Source: Rutidosis leptorrhynchoides
Lineage: Eukaryota > Streptophyta > Magnoliopsida > Asterales > Asteraceae
DNA length: 64,000 bases
Direction of reading: 5' to 3'
Assembly: GCF_046630445.1 (NCBI RefSeq)
Contig: NC_092340.1
Coordinates: forward strand, 365,983,501-366,047,500
Shown here: positions 21,123 through 32,706 of the stretch, in pieces
Numbering within the stretch: the first letter of the stretch is position 1
How the letters are laid out: each line of letters opens with the position of its first letter
The notes under the pieces: generated by a model
Told to the model about the DNA's origin: nothing
The model's database searches: none
The model's input: only the letters and a program-made list of their open reading frames with translations
Translations under genes and position numbers: made by a program

Positions 21123-22022
21123 ATGTCGGATGTTCCACCTGCTGGCATTTCGGGCAGTACAGACTCAGACCCCGTCGCCCTACCTACTGCTACACCTGCT
21201 GCTGCTACTGCCGATACACCGGCCCCGACACCCACTAGTGATCCCGGCGCTTCTACTTCCGGAGCTGGTACTAGTGCACCTGCCCCAGTTTCTGCTCCCG
21301 GACCCTCGAGGTCACAGCCCCGCATTGGTGGTATTGAGATCCCCGCAGAGTTCGGGGAAGGGCCTTTTCGTAACCACATGCGCACGCCTTGCCGTCGCAC
21401 TCCCGACGGACGTTTAGTCGTGATTCCTCCAGGCAGACACAGACAGATGTTGGCCGCCTTCGGACGCTTCGGATTACCAGCTCAGCCACCAGTGTCACCA
21501 CCACACGATTTGGATGACTCATCATCCGCCGATTCTTCATCATCAGACGACTCCAGCGATGATGAGGATCCTGCTGATAGACCTATTCAGGCACCCTCCA
21601 CCCCGCCGAAGAAGCGGTACCGTTTCGACGGCACCGTCATTCCAGGGGTGAATAGAGGTCGTGCTTTTACTGACGCATTTGGCCATCGTCGTAGGGTTAC
21701 TGCTCGTAAACGAGTTGTGCCATACCCTGCCGACCCACAGATACGTAAGGTTCCCCATTACGTATTGACTATTCCTGGAACCATACCACCTAGATTTAGA
21801 TACGGACCACTTACATCTAGGGACGTACCGTCTACATCTGGAGCCGGACCATCTACATCAGCACCACCAGCACTACCCGCACCACCCGCCCTACCTGCAC
21901 CGCCTGCCCCACCAGCTCCCTCTAACGTGGAACTGATGAGGGAGACTGAGACTCTCCGAGCTCGAGTCACTGAGCTCGAGGAGCAGTTGGCTCGAGGAGC
22001 AGTTCACCCGCCTTCACCGTAG
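21123..22022 (+). CDS. Element C accessory ORF (~300 aa, Pro/Ser/Ala-rich)
   Basis: An ORF between the PBS and gag, on the sense strand. The frame opens at 21096, but the Met at 21123 (MSDVPPAGISG) is preferred. It directly follows TTCCTTGTTCAG, which looks like a 3' splice site, and it drops a hydrophobic stretch. Residues ~10-75 are Pro/Ala/Thr-rich. An acidic Ser/Asp cluster (SSSADSSSSDDSSDDEDP, about 21527-21575) follows, then a basic part, a second Pro/Ala tract (APPALPAPPALPAPPAPPAP) and a C-terminal coiled coil (ETETLRARVTELEEQLARG). It is mostly disordered, with a dimerising end. It has no gag, zinc-knuckle or enzyme motif. Low-complexity composition warns against homology calls. Confidence 0.6.
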   Translation: MSDVPPAGISGSTDSDPVALPTATPAAATADTPAPTPTSDPGASTSGAGTSAPAPVSAPGPSRSQPRIGGIEIPAEFGEGPFRNHMRTPCRRTPDGRLVVIPPGRHRQMLAAFGRFGLPAQPPVSPPHDLDDSSSADSSSSDDSSDDEDPADRPIQAPSTPPKKRYRFDGTVIPGVNRGRAFTDAFGHRRRVTARKRVVPYPADPQIRKVPHYVLTIPGTIPPRFRYGPLTSRDVPSTSGAGPSTSAPPALPAPPALPAPPAPPAPSNVELMRETETLRARVTELEEQLARGAVHPPSP

Positions 22023-22320
22023 GACCTTGTATTTAGATTTCATGATGTAATCTAGACATAGTTTCATGTATTTCATATGTATTGTACGAACTTATTCAGA
22101 TGTATGAAACTTATTATTATTAATGAATGGAACTTTGCATTATTTAATTCTTGCACGATATTCTATTTACATTGATGTACGATGATTCTATGGTATTTGT
22201 ACCTAGATGCATTATTTAATAACATGTGATGTTTTGATTCCATGTTGGTCACTATATACTGTATTACTACTACTTGCATGCTGGATTTTGACTTGGGTCA
22301 AAATTTTTGTTTAGAATACC

Positions 22321-25300
22321 ATGGCTAATGGAAGAACCACACCTACCGCCGCCCAGATTGAGGACATGATCAGCGAACGGGTCGCTGCAGCCCTAGCAGA
22401 AAGGAATCTCCAAGCTCCACCGCCACCACCACCAGTTATCCTACCCGTTCGAAATGCGTGTACATACAAGGAATTCCAGAGCTGCAAACCGCATAACTTC
22501 AGCGGCACCGAGGGACCAGTTGGTCTCACCAGATGGTTCGAGAAACTTGAATCAGTATTCCGAGTTAGCAACTGTTCGGAGGATAATAAGACCAAGTTTG
22601 CATCTTGCACGCTATCTGACGGCGCGCTAACGTAGTGGAACACGTTAGCTCAAGCAAAAGGGATTGATGAGGCGTATGCTACGCCTTGGGAAGAGTTTAA
22701 GTGTGCTATGATTGATGAGTATTGTCCAAGAACCGAAATTCAGAAGATGGAAATTGAATTCATGCAGTTGAAGGCCGTGGGGAACGACCTTAACAGTTAT
22801 AATCGTAGGTTTTTGGAGTTAGCATTAATGTGTCCGACCATGGTCACCCCCGAATTCAAGCGCATGGAGAAATACTTCTCGGGACTCCCTAAGTCCATCA
22901 AAGGAAATGTCACCTCATCCAAACCACCGAATGTTCCCGAAGCAATGCGCATGGCGCATACTCTCATGAATCAGATCCTTATTGATGAGCCGGAGAAGGC
23001 TAAGTTTGAAGCTGGTAGTAGCGAAAAGAGGAAATGGGACAACAACTATAACAACCACAACAACAATAACAACAACAGGGGTAGAAACTATGATCAAAAC
23101 CCGGCGAAGCGACATGAAGGGTTCAGGCAAAACAACAACAACCCCAACCCCAACAACAACAACTCCAACCCGAACTACAAAGGCACGCTACCACAATGAA
23201 AGAGGTGCTACAAGCACCACACCGGGTATTGTAATGCTGTTTGTGAGAAGTGCAAGAAGAGCGGGCACATCAGTAGAGACTGCAAGACTACCACGATGAC
23301 AGGGAGGCCGAACACCAACGGGCCGAAAAAGTGTTACGAATGCGGGCATACGGGCCATTTCAGGAACGAGTGCCCGAACAAACGAAAGGATGGCGGACCA
23401 CCGTGTGCTAGAGCTTTTAATGTTAATGCAAGGGATGCACGCGATAACCCCGACTTGGTGACAGGTATATTCAAAATCAACAATCTTTTAGCTTCTGTCT
23501 TGTTTGATACTGGTGCGGATAGAAGTTATGTATGTAGACATTTTTGCGATAAGATTAATTGGTCATTAGTCCCGTTAAAAGAGAGTATGCTTGTCGAGGT
23601 CGCCAATGGAAAACTTGAAAAGGTTGACCATATTAGTCGTGGAGCTATTATCAACATAGCTGGTGCAGATTTCGAAATTGATTTGATACCTATCAAACTG
23701 GGAAGTTTTGACGTGATCGTCGGTATGGATTGGTTGAGCAAGATAAAGGCCGATGTTATCTGTGGAGATAAAGCACTTCGCATACCACAAGGAGATGGCG
23801 AACCACTGGTTATCTATGGAGAGAGATGTACCTCGAAGTTGAACCTCATTAGTTGCGTGAAAGCGCAAAAGATTATGAAGAAGGGACGCTTTGCTGTCCT
23901 AGCACATGTGAAAGCGGTAGAAACTGAGGTGAAGAGCGTGAACGACGTTCGAATTATGAACGAATTTTCCGATGTCTTCCCAGAGGAATTGCCTGGATTA
24001 CCACCGCCGAGAGCCGTAGAATTTCAGATTGATTTAGTGCCAGGAGCTGCACCTGTAGCTCGCGCACCTTATAGACTTGCACCTTCCGAGATGCAAGAAT
24101 TACAGAGTCAACTACAAGAGCTACTTGACAGAGGATTTATCCAACCAAGTTTCTCGCCTTGGGGCGCACCGGTTCTGTTTGTGGAGAAGAAGGATGGATC
24201 CTTTCGTATGTGTATCGACTACCGTGAGCTCAACAAATTGACTATCAAGAATCGGTATCCTCTTCCACGAATTGACGATCTTTTTGATCAACTACAAGGA
24301 TCGAGCGTTTATTCAAAGATCGATTTGCGATCCGGATATCACCAGCTGAGGGTGAAGGAAAGTGACGTGATGAAAACTGCATTCAGGACCCGTTATGGTC
24401 ATTATGAGTTTCTCGTGATGCCATTCGGTTTGACAAATGCACCTGCCGTGTTCATGGACCTCATGAATCGTGTCTGCAAGCCTTACTTGGACAAGTTTGT
24501 TATCGTCTTCATAGATGATATCCTCATCTACTCTAAGAGTGAAGAAGAACATGAGCAACACCTCCGATTAGTGCTTGAACTCTTAAGACAAGAGAAACTT
24601 TACGCCAAATTCTCCAAGTGCGAATTTTGGTTGAAGGAAGTACAGTTTCTGGGTCATGTTGTGAGCGACCAGGGTATCAAAGTTGATCCCGCCAAGATTG
24701 AAGCCATCAGCAAGTGGGAGACCCCCACTACTCCGACGCATATTCGCCAATTCCTAGGTCTCGCCGGTTACTATCGAAGATTCATCGAAGGATTTTCTCT
24801 GATTGCGCGTCCTTTAACCGCGCTGACTCACAAGGGCAAGAAGTTCATTTGGGAACCCGCACACGAATCGGCATTTCAAACTTTGAAGAAGAAGTTAACC
24901 TCCGCACCTATCCTATCACTTCCTGAAGGCAGTGACGACTTTGTTGTTTATTGTAATGCATCGAAGAGTGGTTTTGGTTGTGTACTGATGCAACGATCGA
25001 AGGTTATTGCCTATGCCTCCCGCCAATTGAAGATTCACGAGCGGAACTACACTACACATGATCTTGAACTTGGAGCCGTGGTCTTTGAGCTCAAATTGTG
25101 GAGACATTATTTGTATGGAACTAAGAGCACTATCTTCACCGATCACAAGAGTCTCCAGCACATCTTCGATCAGAAGCAACTGAATATGAGACAGCGTCGA
25201 TGGATCGAGATGCTCAACGACTACGATTGTGAACTCCGTTATCACCCTGGCAAGGCCAATGTTATAGCTGACGCTTTAAGCCGAAAGGAGACGACGGCAC

Positions 25301-26790
25301 CTCTCCGTGTTAGGGCTCTGAACATCACCATCCATTCGAACCTCAACAGCCAGATCAGAGTAGCCCAAGTTGAGGCTCTCAAGGAGGAGAATATATCTCA
25401 CGAACATTTGAACATACTTGTCTCTCGATTCGAGGTTAGGGAGTCTGGACTCCGATGTTATGCCGGAAGAATTTGGGTACCTTATTATGGAGATCTACGA
25501 AACCTGATACTTGATGAAGCACACAAGTCGAGATATTCGATTCATCCTGGAGCGGGTAAGATGTACCACGACCTTAAAGAACAGTATTGGTGGCCGAATC
25601 TTAAGAAGGACGTTGCGACTTATGTTGGTAAGTGTTTGACTTGCTCGAAGGTTAAGGCCGAACATCAGAGACCTTCTGGGTTACTTCAACAGCCGGAAAT
25701 CCCACAATGGAAGTGGGAAAGGATCACAATGGATTTCATTACTAAGCTTCCGAAGACGGTGGGCGGATACGATACTATTTGGGTTATTGTTGACCGCCTT
25801 ACCAAATCTGCACACTTCCTGGCGATGAAGGAAACTGATACAATGGAAAGACTTGCCCAGCTGTACATCAAAGAGGTTGTATCTCGTCATGGTGTACCTT
25901 TATCGATCATCTCAGATCGCGATCCTCGTTTTGCTTCCAGATTTTGGCGTTCCTTGCAAGAAGCCATGGGAACTCGTCTTGACATGAGTACTGCTTATCA
26001 TCCTCAGACTGACGGGCAAAGTGAACGAACGATTCAGACCTTGGAGGACATGCTGCGTGCATGTGTCATTGATTTTGGAAAGGCCTGGGAAAGGCATTTG
26101 CCACTCGCCGAATTCTCGTACAACAACAGTTATCACTCTAGCATTAATGCTGCACCTTTTGAAGCATTGTATGGCCGTAAGTGCCGATCTCCTATTTGTT
26201 GGGCCGAAGTAGGCGAAAAGCAAATCACCGGACCCGAGGTAGTCCACGAAACCACGGAGAAGATTGCTCAGATTCAAGCTAGACTTAAGACTGCCCGTGA
26301 CCGCCAAAAGAGTTATGCCAATCTTAAACGTAAGGACTTTGAATTTAATGTTGGTGATCGTGTAATGTTGAAGGTTGCACCTTGGAAAGGTGTGATCCGT
26401 TTTGGAAAACGTGGAAAGTTAAACCCACGATACATTGGTCCTTTCGAGATCTTGGAACGTGTTGGACCCGTTGCTTACCGTTTGGATCTACCAGCACAAT
26501 TGAGCTCAGTTCATCCTACCTTCCATGTGTCAAACTTGAAGAAGTGTCTTGCTGCACCTGAACTTATCATACCACTTGAGGAACTTACAATTGATGACAA
26601 ACTCCACTTTGTGGAAGAACCAGTTGAGATTATGGATCGTGAGATCAAAACTTTGAAACGCAACAAGATTCCGATTGTACGAGTACGATGGAATGCCAAA
26701 CGAGGACCTGTGTTTACTTGGGAGCTAGAGGATCAAATGATGCGAAAGTATCCTCACCTTTTCCCGACTCCTCCATCTACCTCAGCTTAA
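22321..26790 (+). pseudogene. Element C gag-pol polyprotein, two in-frame stops
   Basis: One frame of 1490 codons encodes gag, zinc knuckles, aspartic protease, reverse transcriptase, RNase H, integrase and a chromodomain-like C-terminus. Gag is at ~22321-23195 (with CTYKEFQSCKP). Zinc knuckles include [14 protein letters not shown] (~23332). The protease motif DTGADRS is at 23506. The RT block FIDD is at ~24508-24519 (usually YIDD or FVDD). Integrase has [25 protein letters not shown] and DGQSERT. The end ([20 protein letters not shown]...FTWELEDQM) fits a Tekay chromodomain. It is broken by TAG at 22633-22635 and TGA at 23197-23199, and the RNase H motif reads YCNAS (24955-24957) where element B has YCDAS. 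The stretch 23296-26790 (1164 codons) is open. Confidence 0.93.
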
Positions 26791-26825
26791 ATTTCGGGAC
26801 GAAATTTTCTTTAACAGGTGGGTAA
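26791..26825 (+). other. 3' untranslated end and polypurine tract of element C
   Basis: TTTCGGGACGAAATTTTCT, then AACAGGTGGGTAA right before the 3' LTR. The TTTCGGGACGAAATTT dyad is conserved before the polypurine tracts of A, B and C. Confidence 0.8.
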
Positions 26826-29700
26826 TGTAACGACCCTGGAAATTCCAACATTTATTTATTAATAATTACTATTATTAATACGCGTGTTTAAACGAATGTA
26901 CGTTATTACATTTACATGTTGCCATGATTGCCCGTACTTGACTTTTAAGGGCCCGAAACGTCTTTGTGACACCCGGAACTTTCACGAATAATATTTTTAG
27001 ATATTATTTACATTCATGATTAAATTTATTAATCATTTTAATTAACTAAGGCTATTAGTTAGTTACTTGGGCTTTAATTGGTTTAACTTGTGATTTATTT
27101 GAACTTGGGCTTTGTTAGTGTAATGGACTCATGTTATTGGACTTCCAAGCCCACCCTACATCTTACATAGACTATTAAGCCCATTTCTATGTGTAAGTAT
27201 TACTTTCATGTGTAACTAGTTAAGTTTAAGGACTTGGAATCTTGTTACATGTTACTTCCCATAAACAACCCTCTAGTGTCCAACTTTTTCAAGCTTTTCA
27301 TGGAAGTAACCAACAAACAAAGCCTCCCCTCTTCCTTTTGGGCTGCTGGCCGTGACATAGGGAGGGAACCAAGGGGATTCATTTCATTTTTTTTGTAATA
27401 CTTACACCCTCATTCTCTCATTCTCCAAAATACTTCAACCTTGCAACTTATTTTTCTCTCTTTTCTCTCTTGCTTTTCTCTCAAATCTAGTAAGTAGCAA
27501 GATAACTTTTCTCTCCTTTTTACTTCTAAAAACTGATTTCTACATGAACATAATCATCATCATCTTTTGTTTATTGTTACTAGTCTTTGATTAGTTAATT
27601 ACTTGTTGTTATTTACTTACATGTTTCAAGAATCTAACTTTCTAGTTTGATTCATCCTTTATCTTGTTTTAACAAGAACAATCAAGAACTAAACTCTCTA
27701 GTTTAGGTTCTACATATAATGTTCCAAAGATTATAAAGTTCTTGTTGTTGAAATCATACTTGTAAGTCATGGAAGTAAACTTAAAGTTTACTTTACTTAA
27801 AGATCAACTTTGGTTGAACCTTTAAAGTATGAGCAACCCTTGGACTAATTACTTGTTTAATTAACTTGTTTCTTTATTTTATACACTTTAATTTCATGTA
27901 GTTAGTTTATATGGTCAAGTACTACAAGTTAGTCTTGATCTCATATCTCTTGAACAAATCAAGTTAACCTTGGAAGTTCAAGAACACACAAACAAGTTTT
28001 CTTTAAATAGAACTTTGGATCTAGACTTTTGAGTCTTGGATCTTCAAGATCAAACTAAGAACTATGTTCTACTACTTATGATCTTGATTAGTTAGTTAAC
28101 TTTCATGTTTATAGTTCATGTATGTGTTAGATCTAAGACTTTGATGTAACTTTGGTTCATCAAACTTCATACAACTCTTAAGTGAGTTATGCTTCATGTC
28201 TTAGACTTGCACTAGGGTTATGATGGTCAAGACTTGGTTAAGATGATGTAGATACATCAATGAGTTGTACACTTGAAGCTATATGCATCAAGGATGAGAA
28301 CCATGATGAACATCAAGCACCAAGATCACCGGAACCCTTTTAAACTCACTGTTCTGTCCAAAACCTACTGACCTGATGCTTCTGGAACAGACCAGTAGAC
28401 CTGGGCTGTTCTAACCTTGATTTTTAGATAGAACTTTTCGATTAGATAACTTTTCATATAGGACTCGTCTTAATCCGAGTTACGGTTTAGCATTTATGGC
28501 CCTCCGATCGTTACTATGTCCTTTAACGTTGTGCAGAAATTTCTGACCTACTCGCACTTAGACCGTCGCCACGGTCAAACCAAGACGAGTTTGCTTCTGT
28601 AAATTTTACCACACTTAAGGGACTCATAGATGGAGCCATGGCCACTGGTCTCACCTTAATTCAGTAAGGCTAGAGGCCGTGGTGACTGACTGAAGTCAGA
28701 CTTTGTTGAAAACTACTTTCATAAACGAAACTTACTTTACGCCTTTTGTTTGATGATGAATGATGATGACCCTTAAGACCTTAATTACATACTTTTAAAC
28801 CTATTAAGACGATTTACTGACTTAGTACTATTTGACTTAGGTTGAGGACTTCGGACCATTTACTTGCACACCTTTCCCGACTACTACTTTACCGCTACAT
28901 ATCATTGTGAGTTATAGCATTCCCTTTTTACTTTAACTTATTTTGGGAACTGAGAATACATGCAAATTTTATGTTTTACATACTAGGCACGAGTACTTAA
29001 ACTTTATATATGTGTGGGTTATACAACGGCATAAACATTCCCTTTAGCTCGGTAACGTTTAATCATCGGTTTTTGAACCGTGAACGCGAATCTTAGATAT
29101 GGATCCATAGGGTTTGACATCCCCACTCGGGCTAGTCGCGCTAGCAGTCAACGAGTGTTTAATACTTCGTAAACATACGCACTCGCCAAGTGTACTTTCA
29201 GGGGGTATTTTAAACGTTAAGTTAGTTACCAAGTGCCCACGGTTAACATATACTTTATCATACTGTTTTGAAACGCTCGTTGTAGCACTGAAATCTCGTG
29301 GCCTACCTTACATACTGTTATACTTAAACTATAGCTCACCAACCGTTGTGTTGACGTTTTTAAGCATGTATTTCTCAGGTGCTTGAGGTTGCTTCCGTTG
29401 TGTACTAGTCGTGCTGTAGAACCCGCTGCTTAGAGTTGTCCACGCATGAACTACTTTACTTTGCATTCAAACATTCGTACTTTTGAACTATGACTTGTAA
29501 CGACCATTGTGGTCACGTACACTTATTATTTGCTTCTACTTAGTGAAGCATGCTTTTGAAATGTAAAACATTTGATGTCGGTTATGACATCAGCTTTTTA
29601 TCATGAATGCAACTTCTTTAATTACAGCATATAGTACTTAACCTTGTAATGATCCTGTTGTTGATGATTCGTACACGATGGTTTTGTACGGGGCATCACA
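26826..29700 (+). repeat. Element C 3' LTR
   Basis: 2875 bp, about 99.5% identical by eye to 17912-20785; ends ...GGGGCATCACA before element A sequence resumes. Confidence 0.95.
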
Positions 29701-30302
29701 ACCACTTTCACAACAATATATATTCTTTTATAAAAATCAAAACAACCATCCTCATCCAAATTTGATTACATATTTTGATTTTGACAAATCAAAATCCAAA
29801 GTCAAGATTTAACAAAAGACATCATTCTTAGATTCCTACATCTTTCGAAGCTATACTTTGACTTCAAAACTGTGCAAGATCCTTTACCGTTGTTTTTACC
29901 GAAAATAACCTTGCAATCCCTTTTCAAAGTATCCGGTATTATCAACCATTCAGCCAGTCAACGACAACCTTTCAGACTTGAAACTTTGGTATATACGTTT
30001 TTGTTACTGGGGAACCTTTTATGTTCCACCACATTAGCAGTAAATTTACCAACAACTTCATTGATCTTTGACCTTCTGAAAAATCCTTATACTCATTGAA
30101 ACTGTATCATGTACTCATCCACATCTTGTAACAATAATTGTCATATCAACTACCGGGAATTAGCAATCAGTATTTTGAATATCGCAGCAATTTTACGTCA
30201 ACAGTTATATATACATATAATGTCTATCTTCTAGACTTACATACTTCGAATGTGAAGTTTCTAAAAAACATCCCAAACTATAAACTAGTTCTCTGAAATT
30301 GG

Positions 30303-30515
30303 AACAATGCTGATGAAGCAGCAAAAACTGTAAACGACCTTAACAGTCAAAAGTTTAATGATAAAGAATAGTATGGTGGTAAAGCTGAGAAAAAGATAAG
30401 GTTTGGAACTGGAAAACGGATTGAGCAAAGTATGAAGGAGGCTGTGGATAAATCACAAAGACTGAACCTGCCTTCAAAGAATCCAAATGATTCAGTGTCT
30501 GCTGAAATCCTTAGT
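30303..30515 (+). pseudogene. Captured fragment of a poly(A)-binding protein (PABP) gene
   Basis: In frame from 30306 the sequence reads NADEAAKTVNDLNSQKFNDK, a stop (TAG, 30369-30371), then YGGKAEKK, IEQSMKEAVDKSQRLNL and NPNDSVSAEIL. This is the characteristic passage of cytoplasmic PABPs from the end of one RRM, through the linker with EQSMKEA-DK-Q-LNL, into the next RRM. The piece is ~70 codons. It has one stop and some substitutions and then loses similarity. No intron is seen within it. It lies on the sense strand of the element, so it would be transcribed with it. Confidence 0.8.
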
Positions 30516-30881
30516 AAATACCTTTCTCTTTACTCTAAAACCTTTGCGGACAATATTCTTCATCATCATCATTATCTTAAATATTCTAAGATATCATCGT
30601 ACCTTTCATTATAAATATCCTCGATAATTCTTGAGGTATCTTCATAACTATTCTTATCTGAAATCATTCATCTCTTCGCGTTATCTGTGTTACATCATAA
30701 AAGAAACTATTTTAGTTTCTAAATTCTGAAACCTTCAAGTTTAAAATATGAATGTTTTGAAGTAGTGTTGGGAACTGAAGCATGAATTAGTATAATATAA
30801 TGACACTTGATCAACGTGATTATATTACAGTAAGTCATGCTGAGTTTCTAATAGAACGTGATAAAGGTTCACAGATCATAC

Positions 30882-31782
30882 CCTCATCATGAACCATGTT
30901 ACATAACTCTTTCATTCTATATAATCTCTAAAAATATCAATAAAATATTTTCTTAATGATTCGGTCTTTTTTGAGGTATTCTGGTAATTTGACAAGTCAG
31001 ATTGTGCTATTACCATTTCTTTCTTAGAACATTAGTTATGTTCATCTGAAACTTCATACCTACGAATTCTGGACCATTATCCGCTTGACTTAAGGTCGGG
31101 AAGAGAAAACGAAAGCATGAAGCTCCGAAATATAATAGAGAATATAAAGCCCGATAACAACTCCGAAATTACAAACCGTGTATATCAATGCGTATAGCAA
31201 TATAAAGACACGGGAGAATGAAAAACACTATAACCCCAAGGTAATAGTAGAAGAAAATAACTTCCTCTGGTGGCAGATGAAAAAGAAGAATGAAGGATAC
31301 GATAGCCAGGAAAATATCAAGAATCGGAACTGGATTAAGCATTTTCACAATCTATTGGGATGTATGAAATAAGAAAGAAGATTATAGGAGTGTTGAAAAT
31401 AAATGAAACGGAAGAGGTCAATTTATAGCGAAATATCAGACATAGCAATCGAGGCAGATACGCATTTAATCAAAGAAAATCCTAATTTCCGCAAATTCCG
31501 AAGAATCAAATCTTATTTAGATTATGAAGATTTTCTATTCCTTAAATTCCGGAAATCAATCGTAACTACGTCAAAAGTTAAGACGAATCTCTATTCTTTC
31601 ATTTCACTCTATTACGATAACTTCTCTCATACACTTCGAGTAATTGGATTGTTTTATCCATATTATTCAACGGTGATAAAAATTCTATTTATCAACACGT
31701 ATTCGTCATGAAAACATTTTTATTGTTAGTCATGACGACCTCACTCAAATTTCGGGACGAAATTTCTTTAACGGGGAGGTAC
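30882..31782 (+). repeat. Element A 3' internal segment, right copy
   Basis: Same 901 bp as 12891-13791, with about five substitutions. Similarity begins abruptly at (A)CCCTCATCATGAACC. Confidence 0.9.
31403..31711 (+). CDS. Hypothetical 102-aa ORF near the 3' end of element A (right copy)
   Basis: Same ORF as at 13412-13720, with an identical frame and length. Lys/Tyr/Ile-rich; no domain recognised. It could be a fragment of a larger ancestral protein or non-coding. Confidence 0.25.
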   Translation: MKRKRSIYSEISDIAIEADTHLIKENPNFRKFRRIKSYLDYEDFLFLKFRKSIVTTSKVKTNLYSFISLYYDNFSHTLRVIGLFYPYYSTVIKILFINTYSS

Positions 31783-32624
31783 TGTGATGACCCGGAAATT
31801 TTTGACCAAATTTAAACTTAATCTTTAATGTTTCCGACACGATAAGCAAAGTCTATGAAGTTGAATCTCAAAATTTTGAACTATTCAATTACCCTTCGAT
31901 TGTTTTCAATGATTCGCAAACCATTATATGTAAATAGATACATATATATACTATAACTTGAAAACGTAACAACATTTTAATTGTTTAATACCGTACATTA
32001 AACTTATTGGTTTAAATATTTATTTGAATATATATGATAAGTTGGAATATTAATTGTATGAATAAATTGCAACGTATATTTAAAACGTGTTTATGAATGT
32101 TGAAAATATATATTAACTTGGTCATAAAACGATTTGTTATTATATATCAACAAATAGCGAGACAATGATTTATAGAAGTAAATGACCAAAACACTCGAAA
32201 GTTTAAGATACACTTTAAATGATATAGTTTATTGATAATTTAAGACTATATTTTAACAAAGGTACGAGTCACAAAATGTAAATTGCGAGTTTTCTAAGCG
32301 TACGAAAATGCGTTCGAGAAACCGGAACCGGGACATAAGTCGAGTGACAACGTACGAGTCATCGAAACAAAAATTACAAGTCAACTATGCATGTGAATTT
32401 AATATAATATATAATTAATTATATAAATTAAATATATTATATATATTATATAAAATTATGTCGACAAACAAAAAGTTAAAAGTTTGTGAGCTGGATCAGA
32501 GGGCCATGCGATCGCATGGCCTTGAAGCACAAATCCCATGCGATCGCATGGGGTACTTTTTCAGAAAAGGTTCTATAAATTGCTCAGTTTTCACACTTCT
32601 TTCTCTAAATTATATATTACTCCG

Positions 32625-32706
<82 letters not shown>

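Larger units (their letters stand above)
17912..29700 (+). mobile_element. Gypsy element C (Tekay-like chromovirus), nested in A
   Basis: An 11.8-kb element with LTRs 17912-20785 and 26826-29700, PBS at 20788, an accessory ORF, gag-pol in one frame and a PPT before the right LTR. The flanking 5-mers are ACTAC (17907-17911) and ACCAC (29701-29705), a target duplication with one mismatch. The LTRs differ at about 14 positions. gag-pol carries two in-frame stops and an altered RNase H residue, so this copy looks defective. Confidence 0.92.
29701..31782 (+). mobile_element. Element A internal sequence, 3' part
   Basis: Continuation of element A after the element C insertion. It contains no gag, RT or integrase frame. 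It includes a fragment of a poly(A)-binding-protein gene (about 30303-30515) and ends with the 901-bp segment repeated at 12891-13791, closing with the polypurine tract. Confidence 0.8.

Noticed and set aside
23526-25890. Several antisense ORFs of 60-130 codons opposite element C pol
   Set aside because: They are shadows of the long sense frame with no independent similarity.
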